14,755 bases of DNA from Actinomycetota bacterium. GTDB lineage: Bacteria > Actinomycetota > Thermoleophilia > Miltoncostaeales > Miltoncostaeaceae. Both the position numbers and the translations under genes were made by a program. The notes beneath the pieces are model-generated. The model worked only from the letters and a program-made list of their open reading frames with translations, was not told the DNA's origin and ran no database searches. Positions 1-6,707 of the stretch are shown in pieces (the stretch's first letter is position 1; the number at the start of each line of letters is the position of its first letter). The stretch is from positions 1 through 14,755 of the forward strand of contig SXZC01000050.1 of the NCBI GenBank assembly GCA_005788075.1, given 5' to 3'.

Positions 1-272
1 GCGTTGTTGCTCGTGTGCGCGCCGGTGTGGCAGAGATCCTCGCGCTTGAACCACAGGCCGTCGTCGAGGCCCCAGGCCTCCTCGAGGCGGCGGGCGCGGT
101 AGAGCGGCGTGGGGCGGCCGACGTAGTGGCCCAGCAGCACGCCGAGCTCGCTCAGGTAATCGGGGTCGTCGCGGTAGCGCTCGTATGCCTCGGTGAGCTC
201 GTCGAGTGCCCCGATGACCGTCTCCGGCACGTACCGGCCCCCGTAGGGCCCGAACCTCATGTTCACGCTCAT
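1..272 (-). CDS. trpB: Tryptophan synthase beta subunit, N-terminal 90 codons (cut by window edge), PLP lysine replaced by Thr
   Basis: TrpB joins indole to L-serine using PLP, as the beta half of the cytoplasmic alpha2beta2 complex. The visible N-terminus carries family hallmarks in order: FGPYGGRYVPET (residues 7-18), GRPTPLYRA (52-60) and KREDLCHTGAH (76-86). The start is ATG at 272; its first bases overlap the trpF TGA (ATGA), and a strong GGAGGAGG (complement of 277-284) lies 4 nt upstream, so coupled translation is expected. A second in-frame ATG at 260 is possible. Odd: canonical TrpB reads GAHK(I/V/T)N at this point, where the Lys (K87 in Salmonella) forms the PLP aldimine. Here codon 87 (positions 14-12) is ACG, giving GAHTSNN. 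Everything around it is conserved. This could be a divergent or inactive copy or a base error; the rest of the gene is outside the window. Identity as TrpB is firm, activity is doubtful. Confidence 0.9.
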   Translation of the reverse strand, partial: MSVNMRFGPYGGRYVPETVIGALDELTEAYERYRDDPDYLSELGVLLGHYVGRPTPLYRARRLEEAWGLDDGLWFKREDLCHTGAHTSNN

Positions 273-913
273 GCCGCCTCCTCCATGGCTGCCGCGCGGG
301 CTGCATCGGCGAACGCCCGCACGCGACCTGCATCCTTGCGCCCCACGACGTCTCCCTCCACCCCGCTGGACACGTCGAGGACGAATGGCCGCACGCGGCG
401 CACCGCATCGCCCACCACCTCGGGGGTGAGCCCGCCGGCCAGCGCGAAGGGCCGCTGCGGACGATGGCGCTCGAGCAGCGTCCAGTCGGCGCGCACGCCC
501 GTGCCCCCGTGGGACCCGGGCACCGCGGCGTCGAACAGCACCAGGTCGCAGTCGAGCCGCTCGGCGCCCTCGATGGACGAGGCGTCCTCGAGCGGCATCG
601 TGACCGTGACGGGCACGCCGGCCGCATCGGCGACAGCGGCGAGATCGGCCACGGCGTGCAGCTGCACCCGCGTGAGCGCGCAGGTGTCCACGGCGCGGGC
701 GACCGCGTCGGGTGCCGGGTCGACGAACACGCCCACGCGCTCCACGCCGTCCGGGACCTCGCGCATCACGGCGATCGCGCGGTCGGGGTCGAGGGCCCGC
801 GGCCCGTGCGGCGTCAGGACGGCGCCGACCGCCCACGCCCCCGCGAGGACGCAGGGCTCCACGTCCGCGGGATGGGTGACCCCGCAGAACTTGATGCGCT
901 GATCGGGCAACAC
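269..913 (-). CDS. trpF: Phosphoribosylanthranilate isomerase (TrpF)
   Basis: Catalyses the Amadori rearrangement of N-(5-phosphoribosyl)anthranilate to CdRP in tryptophan synthesis; a cytoplasmic (beta/alpha)8 barrel. At 214 aa the length is usual. Visible motifs: IKFCGVT near the N-terminus with the general-base Cys, GVFVDP on the next strand, LVLFDA followed by GGTG with the catalytic Asp, then FALAGGLTPE and the phosphate-binding LDVSSGVE with GRKD near the C-terminus. All expected catalytic and phosphate contacts are present. The start is taken as GTG at 913 because a TACTCT -10 element lies 7 nt upstream and no ribosome-binding site is seen, which suggests a leaderless mRNA. The stop overlaps the trpB start (ATGA), so trpF-trpB form an operon reading out of the left edge. 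Presence of a dedicated trpF argues against a Streptomyces/Mycobacterium-type PriA-only arrangement. Confidence 0.94.
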   Translation of the reverse strand: MLPDQRIKFCGVTHPADVEPCVLAGAWAVGAVLTPHGPRALDPDRAIAVMREVPDGVERVGVFVDPAPDAVARAVDTCALTRVQLHAVADLAAVADAAGVPVTVTMPLEDASSIEGAERLDCDLVLFDAAVPGSHGGTGVRADWTLLERHRPQRPFALAGGLTPEVVGDAVRRVRPFVLDVSSGVEGDVVGRKDAGRVRAFADAARAAAMEEAA

Positions 914-920
914 GTGCTGC

Positions 921-926
921 AGAGTA
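921..926 (-). promoter_or_regulatory. Putative -10 element of trpF (leaderless)
   Basis: Minus-strand TACTCT fits the actinobacterial TAnnnT consensus and ends 7 nt before the trpF GTG, so the transcript would begin at or next to the start codon. No convincing -35 is visible. It faces away from the corA -10 at 951-956. Confidence 0.5.
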
Positions 927-950
927 GTCCGCCCGGGGCCGGGGCCGCGG

Positions 951-956
951 TACACT
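951..956 (+). promoter_or_regulatory. Putative -10 element of the corA operon
   Basis: TACACT matches TAnnnT. The predicted start of transcription, about 7 nt downstream, coincides with an ATG at 964 that opens a 36-codon frame overlapping the corA start. The corA ATG itself would have a leader of about 44 nt with a GAGGAG ribosome-binding site at 993-998. Confidence 0.45.
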
Positions 957-963
957 CCCCCGG

Positions 964-1074
964 ATGCCCTGCGTTCCGTGCACCACAGCGACGAGGAGAC
1001 TCGACGATGGCGAGCCTTCCCAACATCCGTCGCCACGCCAGGCGGACCTCGCCGTCCGCCCTGGTCGCCCCTGA
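964..1074 (+). CDS. Possible leaderless upstream ORF overlapping the corA start (36 aa)
   Basis: An ATG sits 7 nt after the TACACT -10 element, the same spacing as the other leaderless starts in this window. It opens a 36-codon frame beginning MPCVPCTTATRR that runs through the corA ribosome-binding site and start codon in another frame and ends at a TGA at 1072-1074. If translated it could modulate corA initiation. There is no homology evidence, and a chance open frame in GC-rich DNA is quite possible, so this is a suggestion only. Confidence 0.22.
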   Translation: MPCVPCTTATRRLDDGEPSQHPSPRQADLAVRPGRP

Positions 1075-2008
1075 GCGCGACCGGCCGGACGTCCAGCGCC
1101 TCGAGGCCCACGGCCTCACCTGGCTGAACATCGAGGAGCCCACGGACGCCGAGACGGCGTGGCTCGCCGAGCACCAGGACTTCCACCCCCTCGATCTCGA
1201 GGATGTCCTCTCGCGCCGTCGCCAGCGCTCGAAGATCGACGAGTACGACGACTACGTGTTCCTGGTGCTGCACTTCCCGCGCTTCGACAAGCGCACGGGG
1301 CGCCTGCAGGCCACCGAGCTCAACGTGTTCATCGGCCCCGGGCTGCTCATCACCATCCCCAAGGAGCCGCTCAAGCCCATCTCGGCGCTCTGGTCGCGGT
1401 GCGAGCAGCGCGACGACGCGCGGTTCGACTTCATGTCGAAGGGCTCGGGCTTCCTGCTCTACGAGATCGTCGACCAGATGTTCGACTACTGCTTCCCGAT
1501 CCTCGACAAGATCGGCTTCAAGCTCGACACGCTGGAAGACGCCATCTTCGAGGGCCAGAGCAACGAGCTGGTACGCGATGTCTCCAACGTCAAGCAGGAG
1601 ATCATCAACTACCGCAAGATCATCAAGCCGCAGCGGCCCACGCTGCGCATGCTCGAGCGCGCCGTGCAGCGCTACGCCCCCGACGACCTCGAGATCTACT
1701 TCGACGACATCGTCGACAAGAACGAGCGCATCTGGGACTCCCTCGAGAACTACAAGGAGGTGGCCGACGCGCTCGAGGCCACCAACGAATCGGTCATCAC
1801 CCACCGCCTCAACGCGATGCTGGCGCTGCTCACCATCATCTCGGCGGTCATCCTGCCGCTCACGCTGATCACGGGCTTCTACGGCATGAACATCGACGGC
1901 CTGCCCTTCGCGCGCAACGGCATGGCCTCGTTCATCATGCTGCTCGTGGTGATGGTGGTGCTGGCCGGCGGCGTGCTCTGGTACTTCCGCAGGCGCAAGT
2001 GGCTCTAG
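1007..2008 (+). CDS. corA: CorA-family magnesium/cobalt transporter
   Basis: Inner-membrane homopentameric channel for Mg2+ (also Co2+/Ni2+). The 333-aa length fits the family. A long cytoplasmic N-terminal domain (about residues 1-265) rich in acidic and helical sequence is followed by two C-terminal membrane segments: the pore helix ending in the signature YGMN (Y292-N295) followed by IDGLP, and a second helix starting near FIMLLVVMVV and ending with the basic tail YFRRRKWL. The GMN selectivity motif is intact. The start is the ATG at 1007, supported by GAGGAG at 993-998 with 8-nt spacing; no credible in-frame start lies upstream. It is the first gene of a plus-strand run continuing to 5542; the next gene begins 23 bp after its stop. 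The promoter is probably TACACT at 951. No Mg2+ riboswitch is recognisable in the short leader. Confidence 0.93.
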   Translation: MASLPNIRRHARRTSPSALVAPERDRPDVQRLEAHGLTWLNIEEPTDAETAWLAEHQDFHPLDLEDVLSRRRQRSKIDEYDDYVFLVLHFPRFDKRTGRLQATELNVFIGPGLLITIPKEPLKPISALWSRCEQRDDARFDFMSKGSGFLLYEIVDQMFDYCFPILDKIGFKLDTLEDAIFEGQSNELVRDVSNVKQEIINYRKIIKPQRPTLRMLERAVQRYAPDDLEIYFDDIVDKNERIWDSLENYKEVADALEATNESVITHRLNAMLALLTIISAVILPLTLITGFYGMNIDGLPFARNGMASFIMLLVVMVVLAGGVLWYFRRRKWL

Positions 2009-2031
2009 GCGGTCCGACGGGACGGCAGATC

Positions 2032-2517
2032 ATGTGGGCGCCGTGGAGAATGGCCTACGTGTCCGCCGAGAACGACCACGAATACGAGGGGCCCCGGTGC
2101 GTGTTCTGCGACCTGCCCGCCATGGGCGACGATGCGCGGGCGCTCATCCTCGCCCGCGGGGAGCACTGCTTCGTCATCCTCAATGCCTACCCGTACGCAT
2201 CGGGGCACCTGATGGTCGTCCCCTACGCGCACCTCGATCGCCTCACCGACCTGGCGCCCGAGGCCGTGGTTGAGATGATGGACCTCGCCCGTACCGCCCA
2301 GCAGGTCCTGCAGGGGGCACTGAAGCCACACGGCTTCAACCTCGGCATGAACCAGGGGGCGGCCGCGGGAGCCGGCATCGAGGCGCACCTGCACCTTCAC
2401 CTTGTGCCCCGGTGGTCCGGCGACACCAACTTCATGCCCGTGACCGGAGATGTGCGCGTGATGCCCCAGAGCCTCGAGGAGACCTACGCCCTGCTGAAGC
2501 CGGGGTTCACCGCATGA
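2032..2517 (+). CDS. HIT-family nucleotide phosphorylase/hydrolase (Ap4A phosphorylase-like)
   Basis: Histidine-triad proteins cleave dinucleoside polyphosphates or nucleoside phosphoramidates through a nucleotidyl-His intermediate. The 161-aa product starts MWAPWRMAYV, typical of the actinobacterial Ap4A-phosphorylase-like group, then has CVFCDLP (a CxxC-like pair, possibly metal binding), NAYPYASGHLMVVPY, GFNLGMNQG and the triad HLHLHLVPRW (H119, H121, H123), followed by FMPVTGDV. All three histidines are present, so an active enzyme is expected. The start ATG at 2032 fits the conserved N-terminus, although the upstream ribosome-binding site is weak. Its TGA overlaps the ATG of the next gene by 4 bp, so it is translationally coupled to the mutase. 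The exact substrate cannot be read from sequence. Confidence 0.9.
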   Translation: MWAPWRMAYVSAENDHEYEGPRCVFCDLPAMGDDARALILARGEHCFVILNAYPYASGHLMVVPYAHLDRLTDLAPEAVVEMMDLARTAQQVLQGALKPHGFNLGMNQGAAAGAGIEAHLHLHLVPRWSGDTNFMPVTGDVRVMPQSLEETYALLKPGFTA

Positions 2518-3866
2518 CGCTGCTGCCGGAGGTCTTCAAGGCCTACGACATCCGCGGCCTGTACGGCGACGAGATCGACGAGGAGGGCGCCGAGCGCGTG
2601 GGCCGCGCCTTCGTGGCGGTCACCGGCGCGTCGCGCGTGGCCGTGGGGCACGACGTGCGGCTGTCGTCCCCCGGCATCAGCGCCGCGTTCATCCGCGGCG
2701 CGCTCTCGGCCGGCGCCGACGTGACGGCCCTCGGGCTGGCCGCCACCGAGATGGTCTACTTCGCGGTGGACGAGGGCGGCTACGACGCCGGGGCCGTCAT
2801 CACCGCCAGCCACAACCCGCCGGCCTACACCGGGGCCAAGATGGTCTCGGCGGGGGCCCTTCCCCTCTCGGGCGACACCGGCATATCGGAGATCGGTCGC
2901 CTCGCCATGGCCGGCGAGCCCGGCCCCGCCGCTGCGCCGGGCAGCGAGTCGGTGGACGACGGCCTGCTCGGGCGCTTCGTGGACCGCTGCCTGCAGTTCG
3001 TCGACCCCTCCGCCATCACCGGCCTCAAGGTGGTGCTCGACGCCGCCAACGGCATGGCCGGCGTGTACCTGCCCCCGGTGCTCGAGCGCATCTCCATCGA
3101 CGCCGTGCCGTGCTTCCTCGACCCCGATGGGCGCTTCCCCCACCACGAGCCGAACCCGCTGCTCGAGGAGAACCGCGAGTTCATCGAGGGGGCCGTGGTG
3201 GAGAACGGCGCCGACCTCGGCATCGCCTGGGACGGTGACGCCGACCGCTGCTTCTTCATCGACGAGAAGGGCGGTTTCGTGGCGGGCGACTTCCTCACCG
3301 CGCTCCTCGCCCGCCACATCCTCGGGCAGGTCGGCCCGTCGACCGTGGTGTACGACCTGCGCGCATCATGGGCCGTGCGCGACGCCATCCTCGAGGCCGG
3401 TGGAACGCCGGACGAGTTCCGCGTGGGCCACGCCTTCATCAAGCGCCGAATGCGCGAGGTGGACGCCGTGTTCGCCGGCGAGGTGAGCGGCCACTACTAC
3501 TTCCGCGACTTCTCGTACGCCGACTCGGGGCTCATCCCCGCGCTCATGGTGATGGAGATCGTGGCCACCTCGGGCCGCCCGCTTTCGGAGATGGTGGCGG
3601 CGCTGCGCGAGCGGTACCACATCTCCGGGGAGATCAACTCCACGGTCGCCGATGCCGGGGCGGCGATCGACCGCCTTCGGGCACGCTACGCAGACGGCCG
3701 GCAGGCCGAGGTCGACGGCTTGTCCGTGGCCTATGACGACTGGCACTTCAACGTGCGCCCCTCGAATACCGAACCGCTCCTACGCCTTAACCTCGAATCC
3801 CTCGTCTCCGAGGCGGACATGGAGCGCAAGCGGGACGAGGTGCTTGCGATCATCAGGGAGGGCTGA
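2514..3866 (+). CDS. manB: Phosphomannomutase/phosphoglucomutase
   Basis: Interconverts hexose 6- and 1-phosphates (mannose and/or glucose), supplying nucleotide sugars for glycans, in the cytoplasm. At 450 aa it has the four-domain alpha-D-phosphohexomutase plan: N-terminal FKAYDIRGLYGDEI, the phosphoserine loop TASHNP (S99), the metal-binding DGDADR (D240, D242, D244), the sugar-specificity region GEVSGHYYFRDF, and the C-terminal phosphate-binding RPSNTEPLLRL (from R415). GEVSGHYYF resembles the bifunctional PMM/PGM type, but mannose versus glucose preference cannot be settled here. Its start ATG overlaps the HIT gene stop (ATGA). The stop is followed after 1 nt by the ferredoxin start, so it is clearly in an operon. 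All catalytic residues are intact. Confidence 0.94.
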   Translation: MTLLPEVFKAYDIRGLYGDEIDEEGAERVGRAFVAVTGASRVAVGHDVRLSSPGISAAFIRGALSAGADVTALGLAATEMVYFAVDEGGYDAGAVITASHNPPAYTGAKMVSAGALPLSGDTGISEIGRLAMAGEPGPAAAPGSESVDDGLLGRFVDRCLQFVDPSAITGLKVVLDAANGMAGVYLPPVLERISIDAVPCFLDPDGRFPHHEPNPLLEENREFIEGAVVENGADLGIAWDGDADRCFFIDEKGGFVAGDFLTALLARHILGQVGPSTVVYDLRASWAVRDAILEAGGTPDEFRVGHAFIKRRMREVDAVFAGEVSGHYYFRDFSYADSGLIPALMVMEIVATSGRPLSEMVAALRERYHISGEINSTVADAGAAIDRLRARYADGRQAEVDGLSVAYDDWHFNVRPSNTEPLLRLNLESLVSEADMERKRDEVLAIIREG

Positions 3867-3867
3867 G

Positions 3868-4098
3868 ATGGCCGAGATCGAGATCGACGGCGAGCGCTAT
3901 CGCCTCACGGTGGACCACGACCTGTGCATGGGCACGCGGGTGTGCATCGCGCGCCTGCCGGGCGTGTTCACGGTGGATGACGACACCAACCTCTCCAGCG
4001 CGAGCGACGACGTGCTCGACCCGTCGCTGGCGGATGCCGTGCGCGAGGCCGTGGACGACTGCCCACAGGAGGCCATCCGCCTGGAGAAGCTGGGCTGA
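3868..4098 (+). CDS. Small ferredoxin, 3Cys (probably [3Fe-4S]) type
   Basis: A 76-aa electron carrier resembling the small ferredoxins that serve cytochromes P450 and other monooxygenases in Actinobacteria. The cluster motif is CMGTRVC (C20, C26) plus C65 in DCPQEAI. The central cysteine of a 4Fe-4S motif is replaced by Thr (T23), which suggests a [3Fe-4S] cluster. The acidic middle (VDDDTNLSSASDD) is also typical. A good AGGGAGGG ribosome-binding site (3855-3862) lies 5 nt before the ATG, inside the end of the mutase gene. No P450, reductase or other obvious redox partner is encoded in the window, so its job is unknown; co-transcription with a sugar mutase is not explained by function. Confidence 0.88.
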   Translation: MAEIEIDGERYRLTVDHDLCMGTRVCIARLPGVFTVDDDTNLSSASDDVLDPSLADAVREAVDDCPQEAIRLEKLG

Positions 4099-4124
4099 GC
4101 ACGCCCGGGGCGGCATCGCCGGAC

Positions 4125-4727
4125 GTGGTGATCCGCGCCCGGGCCATCGAGGTGCGCTACCAGCGCGGCGGCACGCTCGCGGTGAGCGGCGTGAACCTCG
4201 ACCTCCGCGCTGGCGCGGGCCTGCTGGTCACCGGCGACCGCGGGTCGGGCAAGTCGAGCGTGCTGCGCGCCGTGCTGGGCCTGGCCGGCCCCGGCGGGGA
4301 CATCACGGTGCTCGGCGCACCGGCGGGTGATCCCCCCACGCTGCGCCGCATCGGGTGGGCGCCGCAGGCGTGGCCCTTCGCGTTCGGCCTGAAGGGGCGC
4401 GACGTGGTGCGCATGGTGGCCGAACTGGGCGGGCACGGGTCTGCCGAGGCCGACCGCGCGATCGACGAGATGGCGGTGGAGGCCCCCGACGCCCGCGTGG
4501 AGGCCCTCGAGATGGAGGACGTGCGCCGCATCTGCATGGCCTGCGCGATCATGGGCGAGCCCGACCTCCTCGTGCTCGACGACCCGTGGGAGTTCCCCGA
4601 GACGACCGATGCCATCCGCCGCGCCATGGCGCGCGGTGCAGCGGTGCTCGCGGCATCATCGGACCCCGGCGGGCTCGCCGGGCTGCTCGGCGCGGGCATC
4701 CACCTCGTGGAGGGGAGCCCGGGATGA
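4125..4727 (+). CDS. ABC transporter ATP-binding protein with degenerate catalytic motifs
   Basis: A short (200 aa) nucleotide-binding domain predicted to energise the membrane protein encoded next. Walker A is intact: GDRGSGKSS (G37-S45, K43), and a Q-loop-like GWAPQAW follows. Other motifs are degraded: the position of LSGGQ reads LEMED (128-132), Walker B ends LLVLDDP with Asp153 where the catalytic Glu is expected, and the switch-His region reads AASSDPGG with Ser179 at the His position. ATP binding is therefore plausible but normal hydrolysis is doubtful. The start is GTG at 4125 (GTG at 4128 is equally possible); no clear ribosome-binding site. It follows the ferredoxin by 26 bp and its TGA overlaps the permease ATG (ATGA). 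The substrate is unknown. Confidence 0.82.
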   Translation: MVIRARAIEVRYQRGGTLAVSGVNLDLRAGAGLLVTGDRGSGKSSVLRAVLGLAGPGGDITVLGAPAGDPPTLRRIGWAPQAWPFAFGLKGRDVVRMVAELGGHGSAEADRAIDEMAVEAPDARVEALEMEDVRRICMACAIMGEPDLLVLDDPWEFPETTDAIRRAMARGAAVLAASSDPGGLAGLLGAGIHLVEGSPG

Positions 4728-5542
4728 ACCCGACCCTCGTAATCGGCCGCATCGAGGCCCGCGGCATCAGCCGCCGGCGGTGGTTCCTCGCGATGCTGGT
4801 GCTCGGCGCGGGCGTCATCATCGCCGGCGCGGTGCTGGCCGGCACGCGCGATGGCCTGGCCGCCCTCGACACCATGCGCTCGTGGACCGCGGCCGTCTAC
4901 CTGGTGGGTGGCCTACTGGTGGCCGCCACCCTGGGGGCGAGCACGGTGAACCGCGATGCCGACGGGGGCTGGGTGGGCCTGCAGGTGGCCACCGGCACGC
5001 CACGGACGACGGTGACGCTCGCGCGCATCGCCGGGCGCCTGGTCGCGCTCATCGCGGTGTTCGTCATCTGGATGGTGATCGCCGCGATCTGCTCGGCAGC
5101 GATCGGCCAGGGCGGTGACGGCGCGCTGTTCGTCCACGGCCTCGCGATGCTCGAGAACATGGTGCTGGTTCTGGTGACCGCCGCGCTCTGCAGCGTGGCG
5201 CTCGGCCCCGTGGCATCGGGCATCGTGGCGATCTTCTTCTACGTCTCGTGCCTGTCACTGGTCAACCTCATGGCGGCGTCGAACGACGGCGTGATCGGCA
5301 CCGCCTGGAGCGGGCTCATCTCCGGGCTCTACTACCTCTTCCCCCGCGCCATCACCTCGCCCATGCTGAGCGACATGCAGGGACGCGGCGCAGCGGGCGT
5401 GGCCGGTGCCCAGCTCGAGATCAACCAGAACATCGTGTTCGTGCCCGCGTCATCGTGGCTCACGGTGCTCTGGACGCTCGTGTGGTGCGCGGTGATCGCC
5501 GTGGCGGCCGGCCTGTCGTTCCGCCGCCGGGCCATCTCGTAG
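4724..5542 (+). CDS. ABC-2-type membrane protein (permease partner of the preceding ATPase)
   Basis: A 272-aa integral membrane protein with about six hydrophobic segments: roughly residues 20-40, 56-74, 105-127, 142-160, 163-183 and 245-265. A basic N-terminal RIEARGISRRR keeps the N-terminus inside. The stretch TVNRDADGGWVGLQVATGTPR between segments 2 and 3 resembles the cytoplasmic coupling region of ABC-2 permeases. A GGAGGGGAG ribosome-binding site (4709-4717) lies 6 nt before the ATG, which overlaps the ATPase stop by 4 bp, so the two are almost certainly made together. It is the last gene of the plus-strand run; a GC hairpin begins at its stop codon and mqnE converges from the right. 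No substrate can be assigned. Confidence 0.82.
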   Translation: MNPTLVIGRIEARGISRRRWFLAMLVLGAGVIIAGAVLAGTRDGLAALDTMRSWTAAVYLVGGLLVAATLGASTVNRDADGGWVGLQVATGTPRTTVTLARIAGRLVALIAVFVIWMVIAAICSAAIGQGGDGALFVHGLAMLENMVLVLVTAALCSVALGPVASGIVAIFFYVSCLSLVNLMAASNDGVIGTAWSGLISGLYYLFPRAITSPMLSDMQGRGAAGVAGAQLEINQNIVFVPASSWLTVLWTLVWCAVIAVAAGLSFRRRAIS

Positions 5543-5556
5543 CGCCCGCGGGGCGC
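5542..5556. terminator. GC hairpin between convergent permease gene and mqnE
   Basis: GCGCCC-GCG-GGGCGC forms a perfect 6-bp stem with a 3-nt loop, starting at the last base of the permease stop. There is no T-tract. It lies in the 22-bp gap between two convergent genes and could serve both strands as a weak terminator or 3' end. Confidence 0.4.
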
Positions 5557-5564
5557 GGACCCGC

Positions 5565-6668
5565 CTAGGCCGAGACGGCTTCGCGCGCCACGCGCCCGTA
5601 GGTGGTGTTGCGCTCCACGGGCGTGCGCCCGCCACCGCGGATGAGGTCGCCGATGCGCTCACGCGTGAGCCCCATGGGGGTCTGCACGGTGGTGGCGTGC
5701 GCCACGCGCTCCTCCACGAGCGTTCCCGAGAGGTCATCGAGGCCGAAGCGGAGCCCCTCCTGCGTGATGTCCTCCTCGAGCATCACCCAGTGGCCCTTGA
5801 TGTGGGGCACGTTGTCGAGCACGAGGCGCGAAAGCGCGATGGTGCGGAGCTTCTCGTCACGCGACGGGCCCGGCAGGTACGAGAAGTCGGTGTTGCCGGG
5901 CAGGAAGGGCAGTGGGATGAATGCCTGGAACCGGGCGGGGCTGCCCGCGGCGATGCCCTCGTCCTGCAGCCCGCGCAGGCGGATCATGTGGTCCACCTTC
6001 TCCTCGGGCGTCTCGAAGTGCCCGAAGAGCAGCGTGGCGTTGGTGGGTAGTCCCAGGGCGTGGGCGTCGCGGTGGACGTCCAGCCACACCTCGGCGGGCA
6101 CCTTGCGGTCGGCGATGATCTTGCGCACGCGCGGGCTGAATACCTCGGCGCCACCGCCCGGCATGCTGTCGTGGCCGGCGGCGATGAGGCGCTCCAGGGC
6201 CTCGCGCGGCGTGACCTTCGCCATGCGCGCGACGAACTCCACCTCGACAGCCGTGAGGGCCGTGAGCGACACGTGCGGCAGCGAGGCCTTGAGCTCGCGG
6301 AAGAGGTCCTCGTAGTACTCGAGCGTGTACTCCTTGGTCATCCCGCCCACGATGTGGAGCTCGGTGATGCCGAGGTCGGAGATCTGCTGCGCGCGGTCCA
6401 CGAGCTGGTCGACCGAGTAGGCGTATGCCCGAGGGTCGTGGTCGGTCCACACGGCGAACGCGCAGAACCCGCACCCCACCACGCAGATGTTCGTGGGGTT
6501 GAGGTAGCCGTTGACGTTGTAGGTGACCTCGTCGCCGTGCATGCGGCGGGCGACGGTCTCGGCAGCCGCCCCGAGGTCGTCCAGCGGGGCCTGCTCGTAG
6601 AGGGCCACGGCCTCGTCGGCGCTGATGCGCTCGCCCTCCGCGGCCTTGGAGAGGATGGCGTCGATCAT
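5565..6668 (-). CDS. mqnE: Aminofutalosine synthase (radical SAM, futalosine menaquinone pathway)
   Basis: MqnE couples the product of MqnA, 3-[(1-carboxyvinyl)oxy]benzoate, with SAM to give 6-amino-6-deoxyfutalosine, in the cytoplasm. The 367-aa protein has the radical-SAM cluster motif in NPTNICVVGCGFCAF (C62, C66, C69), then VGGMTKEYTLEYYEDLF, LTALTAVEV, the MqnE-type SMPGGGAEVF, NATLLFGHFET, QAFIPLPFLPGNT and a C-terminal FGLDDLSGTLVEE with TPVERNTTYG. GGGAEVF and the H-ET segment separate it from MqnC and CofH. ATG at 6668 is chosen because a TACCAT -10 lies 7 nt upstream and the protein then starts MIDAILSKA, as expected; more upstream ATGs would run into the divergent gene. No other mqn gene is in the window. 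It is transcribed divergently from the DUF1802 gene, 39 bp away. Confidence 0.94.
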   Translation of the reverse strand: MIDAILSKAAEGERISADEAVALYEQAPLDDLGAAAETVARRMHGDEVTYNVNGYLNPTNICVVGCGFCAFAVWTDHDPRAYAYSVDQLVDRAQQISDLGITELHIVGGMTKEYTLEYYEDLFRELKASLPHVSLTALTAVEVEFVARMAKVTPREALERLIAAGHDSMPGGGAEVFSPRVRKIIADRKVPAEVWLDVHRDAHALGLPTNATLLFGHFETPEEKVDHMIRLRGLQDEGIAAGSPARFQAFIPLPFLPGNTDFSYLPGPSRDEKLRTIALSRLVLDNVPHIKGHWVMLEEDITQEGLRFGLDDLSGTLVEERVAHATTVQTPMGLTRERIGDLIRGGGRTPVERNTTYGRVAREAVSA

Positions 6669-6675
6669 GGGAACG

Positions 6676-6681
6676 ATGGTA
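6676..6681 (-). promoter_or_regulatory. Putative -10 element of mqnE (leaderless)
   Basis: Minus-strand TACCAT ends 7 nt before the mqnE ATG. It overlaps the left arm of the inverted repeat at 6678-6699. Confidence 0.5.
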
Positions 6682-6699
6682 GCGCCGGTTCGCGCTACC
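6678..6699. promoter_or_regulatory. 8-bp inverted repeat between divergent mqnE and DUF1802 starts (operator candidate)
   Basis: GGTAGCGC (6678-6685) and GCGCTACC (6692-6699) are perfect inverted arms around a 6-bp spacer. The dyad centre (6688.5) is almost exactly midway between the two start codons (6668 and 6708). Each arm supplies the TACC of a -10 element for the gene pointing away from it. It may be a dimeric repressor site, or simply the symmetry of two mirrored promoters. Confidence 0.45.
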
Positions 6700-6701
6700 T
6701 T
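6696..6701 (+). promoter_or_regulatory. Putative -10 element of the DUF1802 operon (leaderless)
   Basis: TACCTT ends 6 nt before the GTG at 6708. Its TACC is part of the right arm of the inverted repeat. No ribosome-binding site is present between it and the start. Confidence 0.5.
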
Positions 6702-6707
6702 TGCCGA

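Noticed and set aside
15..902. Plus-strand open frame antisense to trpF/trpB
   Set aside because: Antisense to two confidently identified trp genes; the translation is Thr/Ser/Arg/Ala-rich noise.
941..950. Short GGGGCC-type direct repeats in the trpF-corA gap
   Set aside because: Too short and expected in GC-rich DNA; no operator-like symmetry.
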